A stretch of 31,932 nt of DNA from Gammaproteobacteria bacterium UBA2810 (GCA_002351705.1 DEHC01000038.1:1-31932), one strand, 5' to 3'. Positions 16,548 to 24,688 are shown, counted from the first letter of the stretch. Notes: generated by a model not told the origin, from the letters alone. Translations and numbers: made by a program.

Positions 16548-16993
16548 GGATCTATGCCGCGCGGCTCGACCGCAGTGGAGAACACAATCTGCGTCTCCGT
16601 CGTGCCGAAGCGCTTCTGCAACTGCCCGATGAAGCCGTCGAGCTCCATGGTGGAGCGGAACGCCACCTTTATAAGCATGGAGAACTTGCCCGTCACGCAG
16701 TTGCACTCGATTACATTCGGACAGGTGCTGATGAACTGGTAGAACACCGGCTTTCCCCCGGGCGGAACCTCCAGGTTGATGAACGCGGTGATGCTGAAGC
16801 CGAGAGCGTTGCGGTCGATGACCGCGGTATAGCCCTTGATGTAGCCGTTCTTCTCAAGCTTGTCAATGCGGCTCGAGACTGCGGGCGTCGAGAGGCAGAC
16901 CTGCTCGGCGAGATATTTCAGTGAATAGCGGGCATTGTCCTGCAGGAGCTTGATGAGCTTAATGTCCGTCCGGTCAAGTTTATCCAAAGCCAT
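16538..16993 (-). CDS. Lrp/AsnC-family transcriptional regulator
   Basis: A 151-residue regulator. The N-terminal winged helix-turn-helix (LDRTDIKLIKLLQDNARYSLKYLAEQVCLSTPAVSSRIDKLEKNGYIKGYTAVID) is followed by a RAM ligand-binding domain (AFINLEVPPGGKPVFYQFISTCPNVIECNCVTGKFSMLIKVAF). This family forms octamers that respond to amino acids. GAGGAGG just ahead of the ATG supports the start. It lies upstream of nifU in the same direction but ends at its own terminator, and nifU has its own promoter, so they are separate units. It is divergent from the dinJ-dnaT-dnaC genes and could regulate either side. The ligand cannot be told from sequence. Confidence 0.92.
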   Translation of the reverse strand: MALDKLDRTDIKLIKLLQDNARYSLKYLAEQVCLSTPAVSSRIDKLEKNGYIKGYTAVIDRNALGFSITAFINLEVPPGGKPVFYQFISTCPNVIECNCVTGKFSMLIKVAFRSTMELDGFIGQLQKRFGTTETQIVFSTAVEPRGIDPAL

Positions 16994-17070
16994 GCCTCCT
17001 CAAACAGATGGTAAAATACCACAGTTCAGTCGTAAATGCTTAATTTTATGAACTGTTTTTAGCAGAAATA

Positions 17071-17098
17071 CTGACAAAGTGAGTCAGAAACTTAAAAT
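17071..17098 (+). promoter_or_regulatory. Possible promoter of the dinJ-dnaT-dnaC operon
   Basis: CTGACA (17071-17076) and TAAAAT (17093-17098) are 16 bases apart and lie about 85 bases ahead of the DinJ-like start. A small dyad, CTGAC and GTCAG (17071-17087), covers the -35 box. Both boxes deviate from consensus. Confidence 0.4.
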
Positions 17099-17181
17099 AG
17101 TTAAGCGAGCCGCACCTCTGCGAGGCTTCGCCACTACCGGTGCAGAGAACTGCTTTCCGGAACCTGCCAAGGGAGAAGGCA

Positions 17182-17436
17182 ATGGCACAGACCATTTTTC
17201 AAATCAGAATGGATGAGGAGCTCTGGGAGGGCATGAGGAAAACCTGCGCCATGCTCAAAATGAGCACTGACGATGCCTTCTCATTGTTTGCGGAAAAGAT
17301 GCTTGGCGAAGGCCGCCTGCCTTTTGATGTTCCTGAAGATCCGTTTTTCTCCGGGGAGAACCATAGACACCTCAGGAAAAGCATCGCAAGGCTTGAGTCC
17401 GGGCTCGGCAGGGAGCACCCGCTGGCCGATGGCTGA
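17182..17436 (+). CDS. RelB/DinJ-family antitoxin-like protein
   Basis: An 84-residue protein starting MAQTIFQIRMDEELWEGMRKTCAMLKMSTDDAFSLFAEKMLGEGRLPFDV. This fits the ribbon-helix-helix DNA-binding domain of RelB/DinJ antitoxins: a short basic-acidic strand, a helix, then the 'LPF' turn. GGAGAAGG ahead of the ATG at 17182 supports this start over 17140. The second half (DPFFSGENHRHLRKSIARLESG) matches the DinJ tail that binds a YafQ-like toxin. No toxin gene follows: the next gene, 84 bases on, is DnaT-like. It is either an orphan antitoxin or a repressor recruited to the primosome genes. Confidence 0.8.
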   Translation: MAQTIFQIRMDEELWEGMRKTCAMLKMSTDDAFSLFAEKMLGEGRLPFDVPEDPFFSGENHRHLRKSIARLESGLGREHPLADG

Positions 17437-17520
17437 TCACAGGACTGCCCTCCGGAGCGCGGAATATATGACAAGAACCGGCTGCGAAGCGCAGTCTGGA
17501 GATCAACGGGGAACCCCGCA

Positions 17521-18126
17521 ATGAACCTTATCCTGACAGAAGACGAGCTGAGACTGCTCTCGGCACCGGGGCTCTCCCATGAGGCAAGGTCCCTCTACCT
17601 GCTCTTCATCCGTCCCTTTGCCCTTAACGGTAAAGCCATGCTCGATCTGAGAGCACTTCAGGATCAGATGTCTGTGCAGGACAGCAGGAGCCCCGGCGGG
17701 TACTCCTACCGCCCCGATGACGGCACGCTGCAGGAGCTGCTCTTCGAGCTCACGGGACACGGGCTTGTCACCAGGGCCCATGACAAGGACGGTCTTTTTG
17801 AGGACGGGGAGACCGTATTCCTCCCGGCGGCAGACTGCAGTCTCACGGCAGAAGGAAGGAAGCCGGACCTGAGGCTCTTTCCCATCAGCGAGAACTGGAG
17901 GCCTTCTGACAGATTTCCCGCGACTGCGGTTAAAATGGGGCTTGACGGCTCAGACTGGAGCGAGCGGGAGCTTGCTGACTTCATCGCATCCGCCTGGGCT
18001 GACGGGCGGGTGCAGAGCGCCAGCAGATGGGATGTCGCCTTCGCGAGGTTCCTCCGGAGCAGGAGATACCCCAGGGAATACTATACAAGGCCCGTAAGCG
18101 GCTCGGAAAGGTACGGCGATGACTGA
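17521..18126 (+). CDS. DnaT-like primosomal protein
   Basis: A 201-residue protein. Residues 120-185 (FPISENWRPSDRFPATAVKMGLDGSDWSERELADFIASAWADGRVQSASRWDVAFARFL) fit the DnaT single-strand DNA-binding domain, which typically begins F-x-P-x5-WRPS and ends W-D-x2-F. E. coli DnaT helps PriA and PriB load DnaC-DnaB at stalled forks. The N-terminal 110 residues (LTEDELRLLSAPGLSHEARSLYLLFIRPFAL) do not resemble the E. coli DnaT N-terminus and look like a winged-helix replication-protein domain (inference). It overlaps the DnaC-like gene by eight bases, as in the E. coli dnaTC arrangement, which strengthens the call. Confidence 0.75.
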   Translation: MNLILTEDELRLLSAPGLSHEARSLYLLFIRPFALNGKAMLDLRALQDQMSVQDSRSPGGYSYRPDDGTLQELLFELTGHGLVTRAHDKDGLFEDGETVFLPAADCSLTAEGRKPDLRLFPISENWRPSDRFPATAVKMGLDGSDWSERELADFIASAWADGRVQSASRWDVAFARFLRSRRYPREYYTRPVSGSERYGDD

Positions 18127-19456
18127 GAACAGGGACGGCAGCATGGAAGAGAACAGAGAGGACGCTGACGGCGGATTCGGACAGGACATCAGCGAGCTCA
18201 TCAGGCGCAAGAAGGAGGAGACGGCAGCGGAGAACGCGGCTGATGGCTCCGCTGCTGCCAACGGCACGGCATCCTCTCCGGAAGGCAGCGTCTCTGACGG
18301 GGACATCGCCCGCCTCACTGAGAGAAAAAGACGGGAGACCGCGGCTGAGGACGAGGCGGGAAGGAACTCGTTCTCATCAATTATCCGCGACATAGCTGAG
18401 AGGAGCGGTCTCGATCTGACCGGGGACGATCCCTACGACGGAATGTCCTATGAGGACTTCCGCCGTATGAACGACAGGGAGGCGCTCCGCGACAATGAGG
18501 CAGTCATCGCTGACGGCAGGCGCGAGCGCGCCGCGAGGCTCCTCGAGGAGACCGACATCAATCCCGACTGGACCTTCAGCCGCATGACAGTGGACAGCAG
18601 CAACCGCGCCACGGTAATGGCCGCGAAGCAGTACATAAATGACTTCATCGGCTGCATGAGACTGAGAAAAGAGAGAGAGGAGCTCGGCCGCGAGGCGGAA
18701 AGAGGCAGCGCTGATGCCGTAATGAGCCTCTCATCAATACCGAAGCAGCATTTCCCCTCGCTCCTTCTCTGGGGAGAGTACGGCGTCGGGAAGTCGATGC
18801 TCGCGGGGAGCATCGCCCACGAGCTCCTGAGGAAAGGCATCACCGTAATCTTCAGCCAGTTCGCCGACATCGTCCGGAAAATCTACTATACCAGGAACGA
18901 GGACAACCTGGACTACCAGAGGCAGCTTGAGAGCATAGACCTCCTCATCATCGATGAGGTCGGTGTCGATCGGCGCGAGGTGAACGAGAACCAGGCCATG
19001 CTTCTCGGGAAAATACTCCGGACAAGATACAACAAGGGGCTCGGCGCGATCCTCATCACGAACCAGAAGCCCGACGAGTCCGGAGGCAAGAGCCAGCTCC
19101 ACATGTCGCTGACCGACTACTCGTTCGAGTCTGTCAGGATGCTGAGTCCCCTGGTCCTCGAGCTTAAGGGGAGGAACAGAAGATCGGTACTCGCAACCGA
19201 CCGGCTCTCCCGCGAGATGAAGAAAATCGCGGAGGAGGAGTCGGCAAGGAAATCAGCGGGCCCTGCAGCCAAGCCGAAGTCCGTGAAGGCCCCGGCTCCG
19301 GAACCGCTGAAGGCCGCACCTGCAGAGGCACAGCCCGCAGCCCCATCATCACCGGAAGCGCCCAGGGACAATGCCTCAGGCTCCGTGAGGCGCGGAGGAG
19401 ACGGATACCTGAGCGCTCCCGGGATTATGACCGGCAGCGACTTCGCGGGTTACTGA
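18119..19456 (+). CDS. dnaC: DnaC-like replicative helicase loader with long tails
   Basis: A 445-residue AAA+ protein. The core has Walker A GEYGVGKS (219-226), VIFSQFADIVRKIYYTRN, Walker B LLIIDEVGVDR, a sensor 1 segment (AILITNQ) and an arginine-rich end (MLSPLVLELKGRNRR), all as in DnaC/IstB loaders. DnaC carries DnaB helicase to DNA. E. coli DnaC is about 245 residues; here about 190 residues precede the core, and a Pro/Ala-rich tail of about 75 follows. The N-terminus has two copies of a 15-residue motif, ISELIRRKKEETAAE (24-38) and IARLTERKRRETAAE (63-77). Pairing with a DnaT-like gene supports DnaC over an IS21 IstB protein. Confidence 0.85.
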   Translation: MTENRDGSMEENREDADGGFGQDISELIRRKKEETAAENAADGSAAANGTASSPEGSVSDGDIARLTERKRRETAAEDEAGRNSFSSIIRDIAERSGLDLTGDDPYDGMSYEDFRRMNDREALRDNEAVIADGRRERAARLLEETDINPDWTFSRMTVDSSNRATVMAAKQYINDFIGCMRLRKEREELGREAERGSADAVMSLSSIPKQHFPSLLLWGEYGVGKSMLAGSIAHELLRKGITVIFSQFADIVRKIYYTRNEDNLDYQRQLESIDLLIIDEVGVDRREVNENQAMLLGKILRTRYNKGLGAILITNQKPDESGGKSQLHMSLTDYSFESVRMLSPLVLELKGRNRRSVLATDRLSREMKKIAEEESARKSAGPAAKPKSVKAPAPEPLKAAPAEAQPAAPSSPEAPRDNASGSVRRGGDGYLSAPGIMTGSDFAGY

Positions 19457-19479
19457 TGGACCCTTACGGGCAAATGAAA

Positions 19480-19515
19480 GCCCGCCGGATCATGGGATCC
19501 GGCGGGCCTTTTCTT
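19480..19515 (+). terminator. Intrinsic terminator after the DnaC-like gene
   Basis: GCCCGCCGGATC (19480-19491) pairs perfectly with GATCCGGCGGGC (19496-19507) across four bases, followed by CTTTTCTTT. It lies 23 bases after the stop codon. Confidence 0.9.
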
Positions 19516-19541
19516 TATGGGCGCTTATGGCACCTCTGTGC

Positions 19542-20102
19542 TTACAGGCTCTCGATGAGCTTCACGAGCTTCCCTGCGTGAACTGCGGCCTTGGCCCTTA
19601 CCTGCTCCTTCGCGGCCTCGTTGGCACCAAGGGCCATCCAGGCCATGCCGCCCGAGTATACGCGGCCGGCGTACTTCATTCCGCAGAAGCCGGCAATTAC
19701 CGGAGTCTTGACGAGGAACTCGTCCATGGTGTGCCCGACAGCGCCGCCCTTCTGATAGGCGGTCTCCGGCGATCCGGTGGTGAATGAGTCGATGAGCACC
19801 TTGCCCTTGAGCTTGTCTCCGGTGCTCCCATAGGCCCAACCGTGCAGGAACACGTCCTCAATCCATCTCTCAAGGATTGAGGGCATGGAGAACCAGTAGA
19901 TCGGGAACTGGAGGACAACCACGTCTGCCTTGAGGAGCTTCTCCTGCTCGGCCTTCACGTCAATTCTGAAGTCAGGGTAGAGAGAGTCGAGAAGGTCAAA
20001 CTCAGCCCCGGGGAGCTTCTCCTTCAGGATGCCGAGAATGGTGCTGTTCGCAACGGAATTTTTGAGATCGGTGTGACCGGAGACGACAAGAACTTTCTTC
20101 AT
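19542..20102 (-). CDS. NAD(P)H oxidoreductase, flavodoxin-like (MdaB/KefF type)
   Basis: A 186-residue flavodoxin-fold reductase. MKKVLVVSGHTDLKNSVANSTIL is the phosphate-binding strand-loop, and VVVLQFPIYWFSMPSILERWIEDVFLHGWAYG is the conserved flavin and active-site region of the Flavodoxin_2 family. KAYQKGGAVGHT-type residues (TGSPETAYQKGG) follow as usual. Such enzymes reduce quinones with two electrons and sometimes regulate Kef potassium channels; no kef gene is visible here. The ATG at 20102 is preferred to 20117 because GAGG lies eight bases ahead and the fold begins MKKVLVV. It converges with the DnaC-like gene and is a single-gene unit. Confidence 0.88.
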   Translation of the reverse strand: MKKVLVVSGHTDLKNSVANSTILGILKEKLPGAEFDLLDSLYPDFRIDVKAEQEKLLKADVVVLQFPIYWFSMPSILERWIEDVFLHGWAYGSTGDKLKGKVLIDSFTTGSPETAYQKGGAVGHTMDEFLVKTPVIAGFCGMKYAGRVYSGGMAWMALGANEAAKEQVRAKAAVHAGKLVKLIESL

Positions 20103-20130
20103 CAGATACCTCTTCAATGGGGGACATCAG

Positions 20131-20162
20131 CCCGTGAAACAGGCACCTGCCTGTTTCACGGG
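20131..20162. repeat. Perfect 15-bp inverted repeat containing everted parS half-sites
   Basis: CCCGTGAAACAGGCA (20131-20145) and its exact complement (20148-20162) are separated by CC. Each arm contains GTGAAACA or TGTTTCAC, the two halves of a TGTTTCACGTGAAACA-type parS, but facing outward. It has no T run and sits in the promoter region between the reductase and plsB, 34 bases from the parS-like site. Confidence 0.55.
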
Positions 20163-20195
20163 CGCGCGGGGGCTCCTCTGTGCGGAAGGCCGCTC

Positions 20196-20211
20196 GGTTC
20201 CACGTGGAACC
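20196..20211. other. parS-like chromosome partition site
   Basis: GGTTCCACGTGGAACC is a perfect 16-bp palindrome. It contains GTTCCACGTGGAAC, an exact match to the core of bacterial chromosomal parS (TGTTNCACGTGNAACA), the ParB binding site; only the two outermost bases differ. parS sites cluster near the replication origin and are used with ParA and ParB, neither of which is in this window. Confidence 0.7.
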
Positions 20212-20473
20212 TATTGCGCCGGCACATGCTGAGGCTTCCCTCCGGACTCATCCGTCAAGCTAGCACAAAAGCCGCTCATCATCAATCAGAGAGAGCAGGT
20301 TCTGCCGCACAGCGAGCAAATCCCGCCGTGCACTCTGCAGAAATACCGCAGGCATGCACCGGAGGCGTTCTTCCTGTCCCGGAATTACGGCGGATTCCTC
20401 AAAATTGAACGCAGGTCATACCGGCAGAAAATACGAGTGCTAAACTTGCGTAGAATTGGGGAGATGTTTTTAA
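20212..20473. other. Leader of plsB, no gene seen
   Basis: This stretch holds no ORF of note and no terminator. TTGAAC at 20405-20410 could be a -35 box but is followed 17 bases later only by AAAATA, so I do not call a promoter. It completes the 371-base gap between the reductase start and plsB, whose other contents are the hairpin at 20131 and the parS-like site at 20196. Confidence 0.4.
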
Positions 20474-22927
20474 ATGCTGGGATATCTGTTCAGATCAGTC
20501 TGCAATGTGCCTATCCGGCTGCTTGTGAAGAGCAAGTGCATACCGGATGATCCGGTCGTCTCAGCGAAAATCGACATCAGCAAGCCGATCGTCTACGCCT
20601 TCTGCAGCCGCTCGCTCACCGAGAAGATCGCCCTGCACAACCTCGTGACAAGGCTCGGCCTACCCTCGCCCTTCCTCCCGTTCAACATCGGCGGCGTAAA
20701 GATCCCGCGGATGGTCTACATCTACCACACGCCGCTCATCTTCTCGCACCGCCCCCGCCACAGAAGGCACAAGACCGGCTGGAAGACCTTCAGGCAGTGG
20801 ATGGATCTCTCGGAGAAGACCGGGACTGACATCCAGATTATCCCCGTAATCATGTTCTGGAACAGGGACCCCGGATACACCGGATCATTCTCGCAGACCG
20901 GCTCGCCATTCGTGGTAATGAGCATGCTCCGCCGCTTCTTCGCTGTCCTCTTCCAGGGGCGTGACAGCCAGATCTGGCTCAACTCCTGCTTCTCCCTCAG
21001 AAAGCTCACCTCGAGGTGCGCCGGCATGGAGGAGGAGCAGATGTCCTTCCTCATCGAGCGGATGCTCAAGTTCTATTTCTTCAGGACCGAGAGGGCCGCG
21101 CGCGGCCCGAGGCTCCCGAACAGGAAGCTCCTCCTGGAGAAGCTCATACACAATGAGAACGTTGAGGCTATGGTGCAGCAGCGGGTCATTGAGAAGGACA
21201 TAAGCCCTGAGGATGCAAGGAAGGAGGCGTATGCCATAGCTGACGAGATGGCGGCCGACTTCTCATTCTGGCTCATCAGGTTCCTCAACAAGACCTTCGG
21301 CGTCATACTCAAGATGCTCTACCGCCAGGTGAACATCAGCGGCACCGAGACCGTGAGGAGCCTCATCAAGCAGGGACACGAGATCATATACATCCCCTGC
21401 CACCGGAGCCACATGGACTACCTGCTGCTCTGCAGCGTGTTCTACCAGGAGGGGCTCATGCCGCCCCATGTGGCATCAGGCATCAACCTTAACTTCTTCC
21501 CCATGGGGCCCATCATCAGGCGCTGCGGCGCCTTCTTCCTCAGAAGAAGCTTCCACGGCGACGAGTTCTACACCACCATATTCCGCGAGTACGTCAACCT
21601 CCTGTGCACCAACTACTACCCGATGGAGTTCTTCATCGAAGGCACGAGGTCAAGGAGCGGAAGGCTTCTGCCGCCGAAGACCGGCCTCCTCTCGATGATC
21701 GTCGAGAACCAGCTCAGGAACCCCTCAAGGCCGATAACCGTCATTCCGGTCTACCTCTCCTACGAGCATGTCATGGAGATAGGCTCCTATGTGAGGGAGC
21801 TCTCCGGCGCGAGGAAGCAGGCCGAGAACGTCTGGCAGATCCTCTCAATTCCGGGAAAGCTCAGGAACTACGGCCAGGGCTATGTGAACTTCGGCCGCCC
21901 GATTGAGATCCACAGCATGCTCGACACGCTCTCACCAGGCTGGAAGACCGCCGCGGCCGAGGGACGGACCAAGCCTACATGGCTCAGGAAGTCAGTCGAC
22001 ACCATGGGACTTGCCGTCATGTTCGGCCTTGCTGACAGCGCGGTGGTGAACGGGCTCACCATGTCGGCGCTTATCCTGCTCTCGAGCCCGAAGTTCACCG
22101 TCACAAGGTCCGACACCGAGCGTGATCTCACGAAGCTCGCAAAGCTGCTCCGGCTCACGACCACGAGCAGGTTCATCCGCTTCCCCTTTGACGAGGGCGA
22201 CACCCTGATGCGCCAGGCACTTGAGCTCCATGAGTTCAAACCGGTAAGCTCCGCCTCCGGCGAATGCTTCGATCTTGACTACAAGGAGTACATCCGCCTC
22301 ACATACTACCGGAACAATATCATCCACCTCTACATCATTCCGTCGCTCATCATGCGGATCCTCACCAACACGGAGAAAATCGACAAGTCCGAGCTCGTCC
22401 GCTGCGCAGGCATCGTCTATCCGTTCCTCCGGCGCGAGCTCTTCGCCGACCTCGGGACTCCCATGGAGGCAGGCCTCAGGCGCTGCATCTCAGCTCTCAT
22501 CAAGCTTGAGATCATAGAGGAGCTCAACGGATGCTACCAGATGCAGAAAAAGGCCGACAGGCAGTTCGCAGAGATGCTGGCAGGTGTCTCGGAGGAAACG
22601 CTCCTCCGCTACGGCATCCTCATTGACGCGCTCTCCGACACCGGTCCGAAGACCAGTGAATCGGTTACCGAAAGGTGCGTCGGACAGGCACAGCTCCTTA
22701 CCGTCATGAACGGCAGGAAGCGCGCCCCGGAGTTCTTCGACAGGACCGTCTTCATGGAGGCACTCTCCACCATGAAGGATGAGTGCTATATCACCGGGGA
22801 CACGAACGGGCAGCTTGAGATAAACAAGGAAAAGCTCGCTGATTTCGCGGACATCGTGAAGCCGCTTATAGCAAACGCAAGGCGCGACATGTGGAAGAGC
22901 ACCTTCCATTTCGACTCAGACGCCTGA
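20474..22927 (+). CDS. plsB: PlsB, glycerol-3-phosphate 1-O-acyltransferase
   Basis: An 817-residue enzyme, close to the E. coli size (about 807). It makes 1-acyl-glycerol-3-phosphate, the first step of phospholipid synthesis, at the inner membrane. The acyltransferase blocks are present: HRSHMDYLLL with His310 and Asp315 (HX4D), GAFFLRRSF, FIEGTRSRSG (about 387-396) for glycerol-phosphate binding, and PVYLSYEHV. The N-terminal about 290 residues (IPDDPVVSAKIDISKPIVYAFCSRSLTEKIALHNL) match the PlsB-specific region. GGGGAGA lies upstream of the ATG. No diacylglycerol kinase gene is next to it; the CDF exporter follows after 51 bases and may be co-transcribed. Confidence 0.96.
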   Translation: MLGYLFRSVCNVPIRLLVKSKCIPDDPVVSAKIDISKPIVYAFCSRSLTEKIALHNLVTRLGLPSPFLPFNIGGVKIPRMVYIYHTPLIFSHRPRHRRHKTGWKTFRQWMDLSEKTGTDIQIIPVIMFWNRDPGYTGSFSQTGSPFVVMSMLRRFFAVLFQGRDSQIWLNSCFSLRKLTSRCAGMEEEQMSFLIERMLKFYFFRTERAARGPRLPNRKLLLEKLIHNENVEAMVQQRVIEKDISPEDARKEAYAIADEMAADFSFWLIRFLNKTFGVILKMLYRQVNISGTETVRSLIKQGHEIIYIPCHRSHMDYLLLCSVFYQEGLMPPHVASGINLNFFPMGPIIRRCGAFFLRRSFHGDEFYTTIFREYVNLLCTNYYPMEFFIEGTRSRSGRLLPPKTGLLSMIVENQLRNPSRPITVIPVYLSYEHVMEIGSYVRELSGARKQAENVWQILSIPGKLRNYGQGYVNFGRPIEIHSMLDTLSPGWKTAAAEGRTKPTWLRKSVDTMGLAVMFGLADSAVVNGLTMSALILLSSPKFTVTRSDTERDLTKLAKLLRLTTTSRFIRFPFDEGDTLMRQALELHEFKPVSSASGECFDLDYKEYIRLTYYRNNIIHLYIIPSLIMRILTNTEKIDKSELVRCAGIVYPFLRRELFADLGTPMEAGLRRCISALIKLEIIEELNGCYQMQKKADRQFAEMLAGVSEETLLRYGILIDALSDTGPKTSESVTERCVGQAQLLTVMNGRKRAPEFFDRTVFMEALSTMKDECYITGDTNGQLEINKEKLADFADIVKPLIANARRDMWKSTFHFDSDA

Positions 22928-22978
22928 TCACCATTGTGCCTATAATGCTCACCGCGAAATCCAGTGAGGAGAAAGGCC

Positions 22979-24112
22979 ATGAGTGATGAAGCGCAGCTGC
23001 ATGCAGAGGATGAGAGGAACCGTGCGGTGTTCCGCGCGGGCTATGTCGGAATAGCCACCAACATCGCGCTTGCCGGAGTCAAGGCGTTCATCGGCCTTGC
23101 GGCAAACTCCATCTCCGTCGTGCTTGACGCGGTCAACAACCTGAGCGACGCGATCTCCTCAATCGTCACCATCATCGGGACAAAGTTCGCCTCGGCCGAG
23201 GCGGACAGGGATCATCCGCTGGGGCACGGGCGCATCGAGTACCTGGCCGCCCTCACTGTCGCGGGGCTCATTCTCTGGGCAGGCATCACGAGCCTCATCG
23301 AGTCGGCGAAGATAATCGCCGAGCCCGCCACGCCTGAGTATTCGCTGGCGGCTCTCATCGTCATTGCCGTCACCATACTCGTGAAAATCGTGCTGAGCCG
23401 CTACGTGAAAAGCACCGGCCTCAGGGTAAAGAGCACCTCGCTTGTCGCCGCAGGAACTGACGCGGGCTATGACGCAATCATCTCGGCCTCGGTCCTCGCA
23501 TCCGCCATATTCTTCACCGCAACCGGCATCAGCCTCGAGGCCTGGCTCGGGCTCCTCATCGCCCTCTTCATCATCAGATCCGGCATAGAGCTCATCACCG
23601 GGACCCTCAATGACATCCTGGGGAAGAGAACCGACGCCGCACTCTCGAAGGACATCAAGGAGGCAATAAAGGAGGAGCCTCAGGTGCTCGGGGCCTACGA
23701 TCTATACGTATTCAACTACGGACCCGGCCTCGACTACGCCACAGTGCACGTGGAGATCCCCGACAGCATGACGGCACATGAAATCGATCAGCTCCAGAGG
23801 ACGATCACCATAAGCATCAAAAAGAAATTCGGCATCATCCTCACCGGCATCGGAATCTACGCGGTAAGCAGCGGGGATCCTGAAATCATGGCCATGAGGG
23901 AGAAAGTGAGCAAGGCAGTGCTTGCCCATGAGTACGCGCTCGGCGTCCACGGCTTCTTCGCCGACCTTAAAGGAAAGGAGATCGCCTTTGACGCGGTCAT
24001 TGACTTCAGCCGCGATAAACGGGAGGCAGTACAGGAGCTGACCGGGGAAATTGAGAAGCTCTATCCAGGGTACACCGTGAGAATCAACCCGGACTGCCAT
24101 GTCACGGACTGA
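22979..24112 (+). CDS. Cation diffusion facilitator metal exporter
   Basis: A 378-residue CDF protein with six predicted membrane helices (about 20-210) and a C-terminal cytoplasmic domain (about 215-290), followed by an extra about 80 residues. The transport site appears as DAVNNLSDAISS in helix 2 and AGTDAGYDAIISAS in helix 5. That is N-x-x-x-D and D-x-x-x-D instead of the H-x-x-x-D of zinc exporters, a pattern linked with manganese or iron specificity. The conserved DHPLGHGRIEYLAAL loop follows helix 2. AGGAG precedes the ATG at 22979, so this start is preferred to the GTG at 22964. Its substrate is a guess. Confidence 0.9.
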   Translation: MSDEAQLHAEDERNRAVFRAGYVGIATNIALAGVKAFIGLAANSISVVLDAVNNLSDAISSIVTIIGTKFASAEADRDHPLGHGRIEYLAALTVAGLILWAGITSLIESAKIIAEPATPEYSLAALIVIAVTILVKIVLSRYVKSTGLRVKSTSLVAAGTDAGYDAIISASVLASAIFFTATGISLEAWLGLLIALFIIRSGIELITGTLNDILGKRTDAALSKDIKEAIKEEPQVLGAYDLYVFNYGPGLDYATVHVEIPDSMTAHEIDQLQRTITISIKKKFGIILTGIGIYAVSSGDPEIMAMREKVSKAVLAHEYALGVHGFFADLKGKEIAFDAVIDFSRDKREAVQELTGEIEKLYPGYTVRINPDCHVTD

Positions 24113-24239
24113 GATCAGACAGGAATGGCCGGGCATTGCAGCCCGAGCCTGTGCGGCAGCTGATGTGACAAGCCTTCACCAGGATCATCACACTGCAGCC
24201 TGCCATCCCTGAAGCGCGCTCAGAACGTGATCATCAATG

Positions 24240-24659
24240 TCACTGAAGCTGCTCTGAGATGTTGCCGCCGGTCCACGCCCCGATGCTGTCAGACGTTCTT
24301 TCTGAAGAGAGCTCCTCGGCAAGGGCCCAGCCTGCAGCTTCAAGCATCGCGGCGCTGACGGCAGGAGCTACCAGCTGGCCGAGTCCGGGAATCAGCTTGC
24401 TCAGCTCCTTGGCAAGGTATTTAACAGGCTGCTTGAGCACCTGACGCCTGATTGCCGCAATTGCCAGGCTTTCAGCCACTGTCCTCTTGATTGATCCGCC
24501 GAAGACCGCACACAGTGCCATCGCCATGGTTGTCATCGTGATTGTATCAGCGGCAAATCCGGTGCCGGGAACAGGTATGGCGTTTCCGGCTGCAGCAGCC
24601 GCAGCGTGGGTGTGGATGATCACTGCGCATTTTTCTCTTTCATCATCTGTCATTGACAT
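24240..24659 (-). CDS. DUF697-like hypothetical protein
   Basis: A 139-residue protein with a weak match to DUF697-type sequences. The segment KCAVIIHTHAAAAAAGNAIPVPGTGFAADTITMTTMAMALCAVFGGSI is a helical, partly hydrophobic region typical of that family (small residues, P-x-P-G, then M-rich helix). A second helical stretch, KYLAKELSKLIPGLGQLVAPAVSAAMLEAAGWALAEEL, follows. It may associate with the membrane; no signal peptide is seen. AGGAG ahead of the ATG at 24659 supports this start. It lies downstream of the VWA gene on the same strand but is separated by a hairpin. Function unknown. Confidence 0.6.
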   Translation of the reverse strand: MSMTDDEREKCAVIIHTHAAAAAAGNAIPVPGTGFAADTITMTTMAMALCAVFGGSIKRTVAESLAIAAIRRQVLKQPVKYLAKELSKLIPGLGQLVAPAVSAAMLEAAGWALAEELSSERTSDSIGAWTGGNISEQLQ

Positions 24660-24688
24660 GGCAATTCTCCTCATAACTTACATCAACA

